A stretch of DNA of 64,000 bases. Origin: Acetobacter fabarum. Its GTDB lineage: Bacteria; Pseudomonadota; Alphaproteobacteria; Acetobacterales; Acetobacteraceae. The stretch spans positions 496,001 through 560,000 of the forward strand of contig NZ_WOTG01000001.1 in assembly GCF_011516925.1 (NCBI RefSeq), given 5' to 3'. This document shows positions 35,878 to 45,110 of the stretch, in pieces. The notes beneath the pieces are model-generated. The model worked only from the letters and a program-made list of their open reading frames with translations. It was not told the DNA's origin and did no database searches. Within the stretch, counting starts at the first letter, position 1. Each line of letters begins with the position of its first letter. The position numbers were made by a program, and so were the translations under genes.

Positions 35878-36355
35878 TCAGAATCTCCCAAACGGAATAT
35901 GCGCCAAACTGCCCCGTAACCCCCGCAAAGATCAAGCAGCCCCCACGCGCGCAAAAAACATGGCAGCCCACAGCCCTGCCCATGTGGGGGAGCACCACGC
36001 CTGTCATAACAAAAATGGCACCCCGTTATGCCGCCACGGCACCGGACCCGACACGCCACTGCAAACAGGCCATAAATGGTACGATAACCCACAGCATGTA
36101 AAATAAGGGTCTTGAAACATTACGATATTATCTTTGTATTCTGTAATGTTGCTGGCATTGTCGGGCTGATACCCAGCGCAGGCCGCCCCCATTGCCAAAC
36201 CCTGCTCTGGCAGGGCAATCTTCCCTTTGCGGGGCAGAACGAGCCAACCCGGCGGGGGTGTTTTTCTGCCCAGCCATCGGGCCATCACGATCAGGTGATA
36301 TAACATTCAACCCCCAATCCACCGGCCCGATACACGTTGCAGGCGGGCTGGCCGA
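35878..36355. other. Gene-free stretch between the DUF2501 gene and gntR
   Basis: No convincing coding frame. A minus-strand frame at 36004-36306 lacks a ribosome site and protein-like composition. The stretch holds an 8-bp inverted repeat AACATTAC / GTAATGTT (36116-36123 and 36143-36150) in an AT-rich patch, and a loose hairpin near 36232-36272 (GGGCAGAA with TTCTGCCC). It must contain the promoter of the DUF2501 gene. Confidence 0.5.
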
Positions 36356-36384
36356 TTGAACAGTTCGGGCATCCATTCTATAAC
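36356..36384 (+). promoter_or_regulatory. Candidate sigma-70 promoter of the GntR gene
   Basis: TTGAAC (36356-36361), a 17-bp spacer, TATAAC (36379-36384), ending 46 bp before the ATG. Four of six and five of six matches to consensus with ideal spacing. Confidence 0.65.
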
Positions 36385-36430
36385 AACCTTAACGAGTCCG
36401 TAACAAATTTAAGCGGGAGCTTATACCGAC

Positions 36431-37135
36431 ATGCTGCCTGCCAGCCTTTTCAAGAGTGTTGAAATTGCACCGCATGGCACCGCGTCAGAGAGCATCTGCA
36501 CGGCTTTGCGCAAGGCCATACTGGAAGACCAGCTACAAGCAGGCCGCGCCCTGCCCCAGTCTGAGCTGGCGGCTGGGTTCGGGGTTAGCATTATCCCCGT
36601 GCGTGAAGCGCTCAAACACCTTGAGGCCGAAGGGCTGGTCGCGTTTACGCCCAACAAGGGCGCTCTGGTTATTGGTCTGGATGAAGCCGACATTCTGGAA
36701 TACTCCCAGATTCGCGCAGTGCTGGAAGAGCAGGCCGCAGCCGAGGGCGTGCGCAACATGAGCCGCGTGGATTTTGCCCGTGTGGAAGACGCTTACGAGG
36801 CCTTTGTCGCCGGTGTGGAAGGCCCGCAGGGCATGATCCGCTCTGGCGCTCTTAACCGTGCTTTCCACAACTCCATTTATGCCGCGGCCCCCCGCCCGCG
36901 CCTGCTGGAAATGATAGAGGACCTGAACACCAGACTGGACCGCTACATACGCGGCCATCTGATTATAGAAGGCCGCACAACCATTACCCATGACGAGCAC
37001 AAGGCTATTCTGGACGCCTGCCGTGACCGGGACGCGGATTTGTGCGCACGGCTGACGCGCATCCATATTCTGGAAGCCTCCAGAATCTCGGTAGATGTCT
37101 TCCGCCGCAGGCAGGCCGGGCACAGCTTGGGCTGA
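36431..37135 (+). CDS. GntR-family (FCD subfamily) transcriptional regulator
   Basis: 234 residues. N-terminal winged helix (~15-80): LPQSELAAGFGVSIIPVREALKHLEAEGLV is the GntR helix-turn-helix. The C-terminal all-helical FCD ligand domain has NRAFHNSIY and HDEHKAILDACRDRD, carrying the metal/ligand His residues. FCD regulators sense small organic acids or amino-acid derivatives. Its place 184 bp upstream of putA, with palindromes in the gap, makes proline/glutamate catabolism the likely target. A GGGAG site lies 11 bp before the ATG. Confidence 0.92.
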   Translation: MLPASLFKSVEIAPHGTASESICTALRKAILEDQLQAGRALPQSELAAGFGVSIIPVREALKHLEAEGLVAFTPNKGALVIGLDEADILEYSQIRAVLEEQAAAEGVRNMSRVDFARVEDAYEAFVAGVEGPQGMIRSGALNRAFHNSIYAAAPRPRLLEMIEDLNTRLDRYIRGHLIIEGRTTITHDEHKAILDACRDRDADLCARLTRIHILEASRISVDVFRRRQAGHSLG

Positions 37136-37165
37136 GCATTTTTAGCTTATAAAAATCCATATTTT

Positions 37166-37181
37166 ACAAACACTTGTTTGT
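37166..37181 (+). repeat. 7-bp inverted repeat downstream of gntR
   Basis: ACAAACA (37166-37172), CT, TGTTTGT (37175-37181), then a T-tract. It could be a weak terminator of gntR or an operator half of the putA control region. Confidence 0.45.
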
Positions 37182-37207
37182 TTTTCCGACGTATCATGCC
37201 TGATTGA

Positions 37208-37238
37208 ATAATATATGATGTTGCAAATCATATATTAT
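37208..37238 (+). promoter_or_regulatory. Perfect 12-bp inverted repeat upstream of putA (putative operator)
   Basis: ATAATATATGAT (37208-37219), a 7-bp spacer GTTGCAA, then ATCATATATTAT (37227-37238). It lies 80 bp before the putA start, in AT-rich DNA with several -10-like hexamers. Size and symmetry fit a dimeric regulator such as the neighbouring GntR protein; binding is inferred only. Confidence 0.6.
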
Positions 37239-37318
37239 CGTGTCAGAGCGAAAAAAATCATTGTGAAGCCAAAACCAACCTGCGCACCCGCAGGGGCTCG
37301 GTTTGGCGGTTGATTCGG

Positions 37319-40300
37319 ATGAACAACGCCATGTCCTCTACCAACACATTTGCCCCCGATTTTTCCTCCCGCACGCCGCTGCGCAAAGCGATTACCCAGG
37401 CAATCCGCCGCCCCGAGCAGACATGCGTGGAGGCTCTGGCCCCCGCCGCAACGCTAAGCGCGCCAGAGGACAACGCCGTAGCAGCACTGGCCACCAGACT
37501 GGCCGAAACCCTGCGTAGCCAGCGCAACCCCGGACTGGTGGAAACATTGGTGCAGGAGTTTGCCCTTTCCTCCGCCGAGGGCGTGGCGCTGATGTGTCTG
37601 GCCGAAGCCCTGCTGCGTATTCCCGACATGGCAACGCGCGATGCGCTTATTCAGGACAAGATTGGTGAGAGCGACTGGCTCTCCCACGTAGGGCGCGGCA
37701 AACCGCTCTTTGCCAACGCCGCCGCATGGGGGCTGGCCCTGACGGGCCGTGTGGTGGCCGAGCATAATGACAAAACGCTCTCTGGCGCGCTCATGGGTTT
37801 TGTGGAGCGGAGCACACGCCCCGTTATTCGCAAGGCCGTGGATGCCGCCATGCGCATGATGGGCGAGCAGTTTGTGCTGGGCCAGACCATTGAGCAGGCC
37901 CGCAAGAACAGCGCAAAGCTTGAAGAAACCGGCTTCGCCTATTCCTACGACATGCTCGGGGAGGCCGCCTACACCGCAGCAGATGCCCAGCGTTACCGGC
38001 AGGACTACATTAACGCCATTAACGTTATCGGCCGCAGCGCCAAAGGGAGCAATGTTTACGAACGTCCCGGCATTTCCATCAAACTTTCCGCCCTGCACCC
38101 CCGCTATGCCCGCGCCCAGCATGCGCGGGTCATGGGGGAGCTTCTGCCCGTTGTGCAGGAACTGACCCTGCTCGCCCGCCAATACGACATTGGCATCAAC
38201 ATTGATGCCGAAGAAAGCGAGCGGCTTGATATTTCGCTCGACCTGCTGGAAGCCCTGTGCGCTACACCGGGGCTGGAAGGCTGGAACGGCATTGGCTTTG
38301 TGGTGCAGGCCTACGGCAAGCGCGCCCCCTTTGTGCTGGATTACATTATTGATCTGGCAAAGCGCACCAACCGGCGGATTATGGTGCGCCTTGTTAAAGG
38401 TGCCTACTGGGACAGCGAAATTAAAAAAGCGCAGGTCGAGGGCATGGCGGACTACCCCGTGTACACCCGCAAATGCCATACAGACATCAGCTACATTGCC
38501 TGTGCGCGCAAACTGCTGAACGCGCGGGATGTGATTTTCCCCCAGTTTGCCACCCACAACGCCCGCACCCTTGCCACCATTTACACACTGGCAGGGCAAA
38601 AATACGAGATCGGGTCTTACGAGTTCCAATGCCTGCACGGCATGGGCGAACCTCTCTACCGTCAGGTTGTCGGGGCAGACAAACTCAACCGCCCCGCACG
38701 TATTTACGCGCCGGTTGGCACGCATGAGACACTGCTGGCCTATCTGGTCCGCCGCCTGCTGGAAAACGGGGCAAACTCCTCCTTTGTCAACCAGATCGGG
38801 GATAGCGCCATTGCCGTTTCCTCCCTGATTGAAAACCCCATCACATCCGCCCAGCGCTACACGCCGTTTGGGGCCCCTCATTCCGAAATCCGCAAACCGC
38901 TCGACCTGTTTGCGCCAGAACGCCAGAACTCTGCAGGGATTGATCTGGCCGATGACCGCGCACTTGAGGCACTGGCAGCAGGCATTGCAGCAGCCCCCCA
39001 GCAGTGGCAGGCCGCCCCCATTGTGTCCGGCGCAACACCCGGAGGCACCCAGCACCCGGTAACCAACCCAGCCGACCGGCGGGATTTGGTTGGCCACGTT
39101 ACCTACGCCACGCCGGAAACCGTAAAACAGGCGGTGGACGCCGCACAAAAAGGCTTTGCGGACTGGGCAGCCCAGCCCCCCGCTGCACGGGCAGAATGCC
39201 TGCTTAAAGCCGCCAACCTGCTGGAAGACCGCCACCCAGCCCTTATGGCCCTGATCTGCCGAGAAGCCGGCAAATCACTCCCCAACGCTGTGGCCGAAAT
39301 CCGCGAGGCGGTGGACTTCCTGCGTTACTACGCCACCACCATCCAGCGTGATTTTAATAACACGACCCATATTCCTCTTGGCGTTGTGGCCTGCATTAGC
39401 CCATGGAACTTCCCGCTTGCCATTTTTATTGGCCAGATTGCCGCAGCCCTTGCCGCTGGTAACGCCGTAATTGCCAAACCGGCGGAAGAAACACCCCTGA
39501 TTGCAGCCGTGGCCGTGGCCCTTCTGCACGAAGCAGGCATACCCGCCCCTGCCCTGCAACTCCTGCCTGGTGAGGGCGATGTGGGGGCAGCCCTTGTCGG
39601 CGATGCCCGGATTATGGGGGTTATGTTCACCGGCTCCACCGCTGTGGCCCAGTTGATCAACCGCCAGTTGCTGGACCGGCGCACAGCCACCGGCCAGCCC
39701 GTGCCATTTGTGGCCGAAACCGGCGGGCAGAACGCCATGATCGTGGATTCGTCGGCACTGGCAGAGCAGGTTGTGGCCGATGTTCTGGCCTCGGCGTTTG
39801 ACAGTGCAGGCCAGCGCTGCTCCGCCCTGCGTATCCTGTGCGTGCAGGACGACTGCGCGGACCACGTTCTGGCCATGCTGCGCGGCGCCATGCAGGAACT
39901 GCGGCTGGGCAACCCCAGCATTCTGGCAACCGATGTGGGGCCGGTCATTTCCCCCGAGGCTGCTGCCGGCATTACCACGCATATTGAAGCCTTCCGCAGC
40001 AAAAACGCCCCGGTTCACGCCCTGCCCGTACCAGACCACTGTGCCAATGGCAGCTTTGTGCCGCCAACACTGATCGAGGTCATGTCCATTCGGGACGTCG
40101 GGCAGGAAGTGTTTGGCCCCGTCCTGCACGTGCTGCGCTACCCACGCGCCCAGCTTGCCTCTGTGCTGGCAGACATTAACGCCACCGGTTACGGCCTGAC
40201 CTTTGGCCTGCATACCCGGCTGGATTCCACCGTGCAGAGCGTTCTGGAACAGGTGGAAGCAGGTAATCTTTACGTCAACCGCAACACCATTGGTGCGGTT

Positions 40301-40966
40301 GTAGGCGTGCAGCCTTTTGGCGGGCGTGGCCTGTCTGGCACGGGGCCAAAAGCGGGGGGGCCGCTTATTCTGCGCCGCCTGCTGGCACAGGTGCCCCCCC
40401 TGCCACAGATTGCACGCGGCACGACCCCACAGGCCATGACCGAATGGGTAGACTGGCTCCGCACGCAAGGCGAAAGCGAAGCCGCCCAGCGCGCCCATGC
40501 CCTTGCCAGCCAGCCGCTGACCAACGCCCAGATCACCCTGCCCGGCCCTGTGGGAGAACTGAACCTGTACAGGCTGGGCGCACGTGGCACGGTACTGTGC
40601 ATGGCCCAGACCACAGCAAGGCTTTATGACCAGATTTCCCTCACTCTGGCGGGCGGGAACACCGCAGCCATTCTGGCGGACGCCACGGTTCTGGCTGCCA
40701 TTGCAACCCTGCCAGCATCTATTGGGCAGTTTGTACGGCCGGTTTCCTCCGCCAAATCCCTCACATGCAGCATTTTGCTAAGCGATGCGGACAACGCGGC
40801 ATTCAACGCCACACGTGCCCAACTGGCTACCAGCAACGGACCTATTGTGTCGGCCTATATCACCCAGAACGGGCTGCCCTCGATCGAAGCCGTGCTGGAG
40901 GAGCAGTCGCGCAGCATCAACACCACGGCAGCAGGGGGCAACGCCAGCCTGATGACCCTGAACTAA
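37319..40966 (+). CDS. putA: Bifunctional proline dehydrogenase / delta-1-pyrroline-5-carboxylate dehydrogenase
   Basis: 1215 residues from the ATG at 37319 (TTG 37310 and ATG 37331 are alternatives). Oxidises proline to glutamate. The FAD-dependent PRODH barrel spans ~180-500, with MVRLVKGAYWDSEIKKAQ and YEFQCLHGMGEPLYRQV. The NAD-dependent aldehyde dehydrogenase spans ~560-1010, with VACISPWNFPLAIF, the Glu of AETGGQNAM and the catalytic Cys of SAGQRCSALR. About 190 further residues form the C-terminal domain of long PutAs. The ribbon-helix-helix DNA-binding domain of E. coli PutA is absent, so regulation must be by another protein, plausibly the GntR neighbour. Confidence 0.96.
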   Translation: MNNAMSSTNTFAPDFSSRTPLRKAITQAIRRPEQTCVEALAPAATLSAPEDNAVAALATRLAETLRSQRNPGLVETLVQEFALSSAEGVALMCLAEALLRIPDMATRDALIQDKIGESDWLSHVGRGKPLFANAAAWGLALTGRVVAEHNDKTLSGALMGFVERSTRPVIRKAVDAAMRMMGEQFVLGQTIEQARKNSAKLEETGFAYSYDMLGEAAYTAADAQRYRQDYINAINVIGRSAKGSNVYERPGISIKLSALHPRYARAQHARVMGELLPVVQELTLLARQYDIGINIDAEESERLDISLDLLEALCATPGLEGWNGIGFVVQAYGKRAPFVLDYIIDLAKRTNRRIMVRLVKGAYWDSEIKKAQVEGMADYPVYTRKCHTDISYIACARKLLNARDVIFPQFATHNARTLATIYTLAGQKYEIGSYEFQCLHGMGEPLYRQVVGADKLNRPARIYAPVGTHETLLAYLVRRLLENGANSSFVNQIGDSAIAVSSLIENPITSAQRYTPFGAPHSEIRKPLDLFAPERQNSAGIDLADDRALEALAAGIAAAPQQWQAAPIVSGATPGGTQHPVTNPADRRDLVGHVTYATPETVKQAVDAAQKGFADWAAQPPAARAECLLKAANLLEDRHPALMALICREAGKSLPNAVAEIREAVDFLRYYATTIQRDFNNTTHIPLGVVACISPWNFPLAIFIGQIAAALAAGNAVIAKPAEETPLIAAVAVALLHEAGIPAPALQLLPGEGDVGAALVGDARIMGVMFTGSTAVAQLINRQLLDRRTATGQPVPFVAETGGQNAMIVDSSALAEQVVADVLASAFDSAGQRCSALRILCVQDDCADHVLAMLRGAMQELRLGNPSILATDVGPVISPEAAAGITTHIEAFRSKNAPVHALPVPDHCANGSFVPPTLIEVMSIRDVGQEVFGPVLHVLRYPRAQLASVLADINATGYGLTFGLHTRLDSTVQSVLEQVEAGNLYVNRNTIGAVVGVQPFGGRGLSGTGPKAGGPLILRRLLAQVPPLPQIARGTTPQAMTEWVDWLRTQGESEAAQRAHALASQPLTNAQITLPGPVGELNLYRLGARGTVLCMAQTTARLYDQISLTLAGGNTAAILADATVLAAIATLPASIGQFVRPVSSAKSLTCSILLSDADNAAFNATRAQLATSNGPIVSAYITQNGLPSIEAVLEEQSRSINTTAAGGNASLMTLN

Positions 40967-40989
40967 CAGGATCAGCCTTATTCTGCTTT

Positions 40990-41019
40990 AGGCCCGGCTG
41001 CTGTGCCGGGCCTTTTTTT
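40990..41019 (+). terminator. Terminator of putA
   Basis: AGGCCCGGC (40990-40998) pairs with GCCGGGCCT (41005-41013), 6-nt loop, followed by seven T. Confidence 0.93.
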
Positions 41020-41175
41020 GTTCAACCCATGCGGGCCATGCTGCGCTGCGGAGCATGGCACCATCCAACTAAGATCATTTTTCCGTGACCGCCCGAAGTG
41101 TTACAACACGCCCCATACCGGCGGCTTATACCGCTGTGCCACCGTTTTCCCTTTTTCATGTCATCAGGAGATACA

Positions 41176-41859
41176 ATGACAACCCGCGCGGGGCATGATG
41201 CCAAACTGGTCGTTGCCATTTTGCTTGTTACCATGGCCATGGGCATGCTGGACGCCATTTCTCTGCTGCATCTCAAGATTTTTGCAGGCTACATGACCGC
41301 CACCATTATTCTGATGGCCGTCAACATCGCAACGTCTCAGGCCATTGTGCTCTCAGGGCTGGAGGCCATTGGCTTTTATTTTCTGGGGGCCATGCTCGGG
41401 GGGCGGCTTGTACGCCGCCAACGCAGCATTCGGGCCATTGTGGGGGATATTCTGCTGGGCGTGGGGGCTATGGTCGGCCTTGCCGCGTGGATCTGGTCGG
41501 CCAATATTCCGGGCGATATTTACGTCACTCTGGCCCTGCTTTCCTGCGCCATGGGGTTGCAGACATCGGCCACACGGCACGCCAAACTGCCCGACATGGT
41601 TTTACCCGCAGCCACCATGGTGCTGCACGGGCTTGCCCATAACAGTTCCGCCGCCGGGGGGAGCAGTTCTGGCACCCTGCGCCGTGTTGCGGCTATTTTA
41701 AGCCTGTTTGTGGGGGCGGCCATTGGCACGCTGGTTTCTGGCAGAAGTGTCTCTTTGGGCATTGCGCTGGCTGGCGGCACCATTGTTGTGGCGGGCTGCC
41801 TGCTTCTGCTGCGCAAACACCCGCTGGCCTTCCATCTGGACCGGATGAGCATTCCGTAA
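41176..41859 (+). CDS. DUF1275 (YoaK-like) membrane protein
   Basis: 227 residues, six hydrophobic helices. The first helices carry LDAISLLHLKIFAGYMTATI, which matches the D-x-x-S-x3-L ... F-x-x-xMTG pattern of DUF1275 inner-membrane proteins, whose function is unknown. The ATG at 41176 has an AGGAG ribosome site 6 bp upstream. The gene stands alone between the putA terminator and a strong convergent terminator. Confidence 0.75.
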   Translation: MTTRAGHDAKLVVAILLVTMAMGMLDAISLLHLKIFAGYMTATIILMAVNIATSQAIVLSGLEAIGFYFLGAMLGGRLVRRQRSIRAIVGDILLGVGAMVGLAAWIWSANIPGDIYVTLALLSCAMGLQTSATRHAKLPDMVLPAATMVLHGLAHNSSAAGGSSSGTLRRVAAILSLFVGAAIGTLVSGRSVSLGIALAGGTIVVAGCLLLLRKHPLAFHLDRMSIP

Positions 41860-41906
41860 AAACCTGTGCCGCAGTCATGGCCTTTGGGCGCAGCCCGAAG
41901 GAGCCA

Positions 41907-41948
41907 AAACCAGAAAGGCCCGCCATAACTGGCGGGCCTTTCTGGTTT
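41907..41948 (+). terminator. Long bidirectional terminator between convergent genes
   Basis: A perfect 19-bp stem (41907-41925 with 41930-41948) around the loop TAAC. It serves the DUF1275 gene from the left and the permease gene from the right. The stem starts with AAA and ends with TTT on each strand. Confidence 0.88.
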
Positions 41949-41966
41949 ACGGGGTAGGGCCAAAAA

Positions 41967-43337
41967 TCAGGCGGTCTGTTTGTTCTGCATGGCAAAGTAG
42001 GATGCCAGAGCGTAGCAGACCACCGATGTACCCAGCGTTGCCAGAGCGGTCATACGCTCCTCGGGGTTGATCAGCATGGCAACAAATACCAGCACCACAC
42101 CGGCAAGAGTTGCGTAATTGCACAGCGGGAACAGGAACAGCGTGTAATTCCCTTTTTCTGTCCCATTCCGGCGGGCTGCAAAACGGGTGGTGATGTAAGC
42201 AGTTACAATCAGGCTGTAAATCAGCAGGATAACCCCACCGCTACAGCTCAGCAGAAACGCAAAAATGGTCTGCGGCGCCAGAATGGAGGAAAACGCCACC
42301 AGAGTGCCTGCAATGCTGCTGACCGTAATGGCCAGCCTTGGCGCGGAACTGGCGGAACGGCGGGTCAGGAACGCCGGAGCATCGCCCTGTGCGGCCAGTT
42401 CGGTCAACACGCGCGAGGTAATATACATGGCGGAGTTAAGGCAGGAGAGAATGGCGCTCAGCACCACAATGCGCATCATCATGCCCGCACCGGGAATGCC
42501 CATTGTATCCATGGCGGTTACAAAGGGGGAGCGCCCGGCCACAATGCTGTTCCAGGGCACAACAAGCAGGATCATGGCAACAGAGGCCAGATAGAATAGG
42601 GTTACGCGTGTACCAAGGCTGCGGGTAACCCGTGCCACGTTCTTGTCCGGCTCGGGGGATTCGCCGGCCGCAACCGTTGCAATTTCCGACCCCATCATGG
42701 TGAACAGAATGGTGGGAATAATGGACAGCACCGCCACAATACCATGCGGCATAAGGCCACCATGCCCCACAAGGTTATGCCATGCCGGTACGCCAGGGCC
42801 AAAAACATGCACCACATACAGCGCGCCAACAGCCACAAAAGCCAGAATGCTGAACACCTTGACCGCGGAAAGCCAGAACTCGCATTCCCCAAACACGCGT
42901 GGAGCCGCAAAATTGACCAGTTTAAGCAGCACGATCAGCCCAATGGACAACACCCATATTGGCAGGTGAATCCAGTCCTGAATCAGGATTGCTCCGGCTA
43001 TGGCCTCGCTCCCCAGCACCACAACCCAGAAAAACCAGTAAAGCCAGCCCGAGGTAAAACCCAGCCTGTCCCCGTGTGCGGCGCGGATATATTCTACAAA
43101 CGAACCACGGCCGGGGTCTGCCACCACCATCTCGCCCAGCATGCGCATGACCAGAATAACCAGTAGCCCGACCATGACAAAAGCCAGCAGAACCGCCGGA
43201 CCTGTCGCCTGAATTGCAGCCCCGCTCCCCACAAACAGACCCGCGCCAATGGTCCCGCCCAGCGCGATCATGGCGATGTGGCGGCTCCGTAGCCCGGTGG
43301 CAGGTTTAACGGTGGGCTTGGTGTTCTGCTCAGCCAT
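41967..43337 (-). CDS. Amino-acid permease, APC superfamily
   Basis: 456 residues with 12 predicted membrane helices. The family signature HIAMIALGGTIGAGLFVGSG is at the N-terminus, then MLGEMVVADPGRGSFVEY and GSEIATVAAGESPEPDKN, all typical of the AAT/GABA-permease group (ProY, GabP, PheP, CycA). The ATG at 43337 has AAGGA 8 bp upstream. Nearness to putA suggests proline or GABA, but the substrate is not readable from sequence. Confidence 0.9.
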   Translation of the reverse strand: MAEQNTKPTVKPATGLRSRHIAMIALGGTIGAGLFVGSGAAIQATGPAVLLAFVMVGLLVILVMRMLGEMVVADPGRGSFVEYIRAAHGDRLGFTSGWLYWFFWVVVLGSEAIAGAILIQDWIHLPIWVLSIGLIVLLKLVNFAAPRVFGECEFWLSAVKVFSILAFVAVGALYVVHVFGPGVPAWHNLVGHGGLMPHGIVAVLSIIPTILFTMMGSEIATVAAGESPEPDKNVARVTRSLGTRVTLFYLASVAMILLVVPWNSIVAGRSPFVTAMDTMGIPGAGMMMRIVVLSAILSCLNSAMYITSRVLTELAAQGDAPAFLTRRSASSAPRLAITVSSIAGTLVAFSSILAPQTIFAFLLSCSGGVILLIYSLIVTAYITTRFAARRNGTEKGNYTLFLFPLCNYATLAGVVLVFVAMLINPEERMTALATLGTSVVCYALASYFAMQNKQTA

Positions 43338-43406
43338 TGAGGGGTCCTTTATTCTTGTTGGCTTGGTGCGTTCATAACTCAAGAGGAATAAACTGGGAAA
43401 TGCCCC

Positions 43407-45110
43407 TTAAAAGTGCTTGTAAAAATATGCCTCAACCACCCCGGCGTGATGGCCAATTTTGGGCATGGGCTGGCTCCCCGGCACCCCGGCTTTAGACAGG
43501 GCCCGCCCGGCCGGTCCGGCAAAGGCGGCCCCGCCAGCCAGTGCGGCGGAGGTGTTTTCGTCCAGCGTGTATTCAACCGAGGCATCCAGCTCGTCCGACA
43601 CGTGGCGGCCGGTGTTTTTGAGCCCCATGCCCGAAACATGGATAAGCGACAGGTCATAAAAATGCAGACCAAGCTTGACCTGATCACCCGGGCGAATCAG
43701 ATGCACGGGGGGGATCACGGTCAGGTCAATCTGGTGGTCCTCCAGATCGGACAGAGGGGCCAGATACATGCCCACAATTTCGCCCGGCCAGTAGCCGCCA
43801 TAAGTGTAGCGCTTACCATCATACAAAAAGAACGTATCGTAGTTGTGCTTGACGCCCCCCTTGGCATTTTTGCCGCCACCAAAGCGGGTGTAACGGTAAA
43901 AAACATGCGGGGTCCATGGCAGCATGGAAAACGTATAGCCCGGCTCAAAATACATTCCGTAAGCCGAGACCCCCTTATACCCGTTGCCCGGGTGGCTGTT
44001 CTGCTCCGAAACAAAATTGCCATAGAACGTAAAGTTCTTGGAAATACCCATGGCCTTGACCGGCAGCACCGTGCCACCCCAGCTCAGGGCAGCCACATTC
44101 ATGCCATTCCGGTCCGCACGGGTTGAATAATCATAATGGGCGGATGTATCGGCATCCCGCACATGAAAATAGGTAAGCGTTACATAAGCGGCGCGGTCGG
44201 CATAAACCGATGCCCCATGCCCGCCAGCCTTGTTGGCAAACCATGTCACGTCAAACCCGACAAAACTGGTTTTGGGCCGGTCAAAGCCCCGGTCGATATC
44301 GTTATCCGAATTGCTTTCAAGCATGAACACATCGGCGCGGATGGGGTCACCTTCCAGCTTGATCACCCCGGGGCCGGAAAAAGCAAAACGGGGCGCATAC
44401 CACCATGCCCCGCGCTCGCCCGAGCTATAGGTGCCCTTGCCGATCAAAAACCCGTCATCCACCGCAAAAGCCTGACGTCCGCCCTGAACGGTAAAAACCT
44501 GATGCCCACCCGCCAGACGCACCGGCACACGCACCCCGGCATAGGCTTCTTCCAGATAGATCGAGCGTGGGGTACCCGATGTTTGCGAAACCTGCTCGGC
44601 ATCCCCATCCCCCAGGGTGGTTGCACCAATGGCAGAGGCATTGCCAATGACGTCAAACCCCCAGCCGGTCTTCCATTCCCCCTTAAGCATGGGCTTGCCA
44701 TACAGTTCGCCATAAGTCGTGTTTGCATGGCGTGTGTAACCACCCGAGGTCCGGGGCGCGTAGGACCCACCGCCAAAATTGGTGTGCGGCAGATGGAACG
44801 CAGCCCCCCCAATATCCAGCCCGCTCTGGATAGTGACGCCACTAATCGAGATAAGCGTCTGTTCTGCCTGTGCGGGCACGATCTCGCCCAGCATGCTGAG
44901 CAACAGGGAACAGAAACCAAACCTGAGCGCGCCGGAAAGCCCTGCCCCCGCCGCACGGGCAGAACATGCACGCCCCCGGCCAGCAGGGTATGGCTGCACA
45001 GCCTGAGCGGGAGCGTAACAGAACAGGCCAACATGATTTTTGGGTGTTTGCAGCAGACCAGTCACGCCCAGAAGCACTCCCCTTGAAAATAAGCTATAGA
45101 ACCCGCGCAC
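43407..45110 (-). CDS. Outer-membrane beta-barrel protein (alginate-export/porin type)
   Basis: Up to 567 residues. After an export signal (GALRFGFCSLLLSMLGEIVPAQA, cut near residue 82 of the longest frame) the protein is a succession of aromatic-bounded beta-strands and ends in AYFYKHF, a barrel-type C-terminal Phe. Strands such as YLEEAYAGVRVPV and FTVQGGRQAFAVDDGF resemble the alginate-export/OprD-like porins. The start is uncertain: the longest frame begins with a weak GTG at 45110 and leaves an unusually long ~60-residue lead before the signal; GTG 44999 would give a more normal signal peptide. The substrate is unknown. Confidence 0.7.
   Translation of the reverse strand: MRGFYSLFSRGVLLGVTGLLQTPKNHVGLFCYAPAQAVQPYPAGRGRACSARAAGAGLSGALRFGFCSLLLSMLGEIVPAQAEQTLISISGVTIQSGLDIGGAAFHLPHTNFGGGSYAPRTSGGYTRHANTTYGELYGKPMLKGEWKTGWGFDVIGNASAIGATTLGDGDAEQVSQTSGTPRSIYLEEAYAGVRVPVRLAGGHQVFTVQGGRQAFAVDDGFLIGKGTYSSGERGAWWYAPRFAFSGPGVIKLEGDPIRADVFMLESNSDNDIDRGFDRPKTSFVGFDVTWFANKAGGHGASVYADRAAYVTLTYFHVRDADTSAHYDYSTRADRNGMNVAALSWGGTVLPVKAMGISKNFTFYGNFVSEQNSHPGNGYKGVSAYGMYFEPGYTFSMLPWTPHVFYRYTRFGGGKNAKGGVKHNYDTFFLYDGKRYTYGGYWPGEIVGMYLAPLSDLEDHQIDLTVIPPVHLIRPGDQVKLGLHFYDLSLIHVSGMGLKNTGRHVSDELDASVEYTLDENTSAALAGGAAFAGPAGRALSKAGVPGSQPMPKIGHHAGVVEAYFYKHF

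Noticed and set aside
36004-36306. Minus-strand frame of 100 codons in the gntR upstream gap
   Set aside because: No ribosome site, unlikely composition and no recognisable motif.
37454-39235. Minus-strand open frame of 593 codons
   Set aside because: Antisense shadow of putA, rich in Gly, Cys and His, without domain signals.
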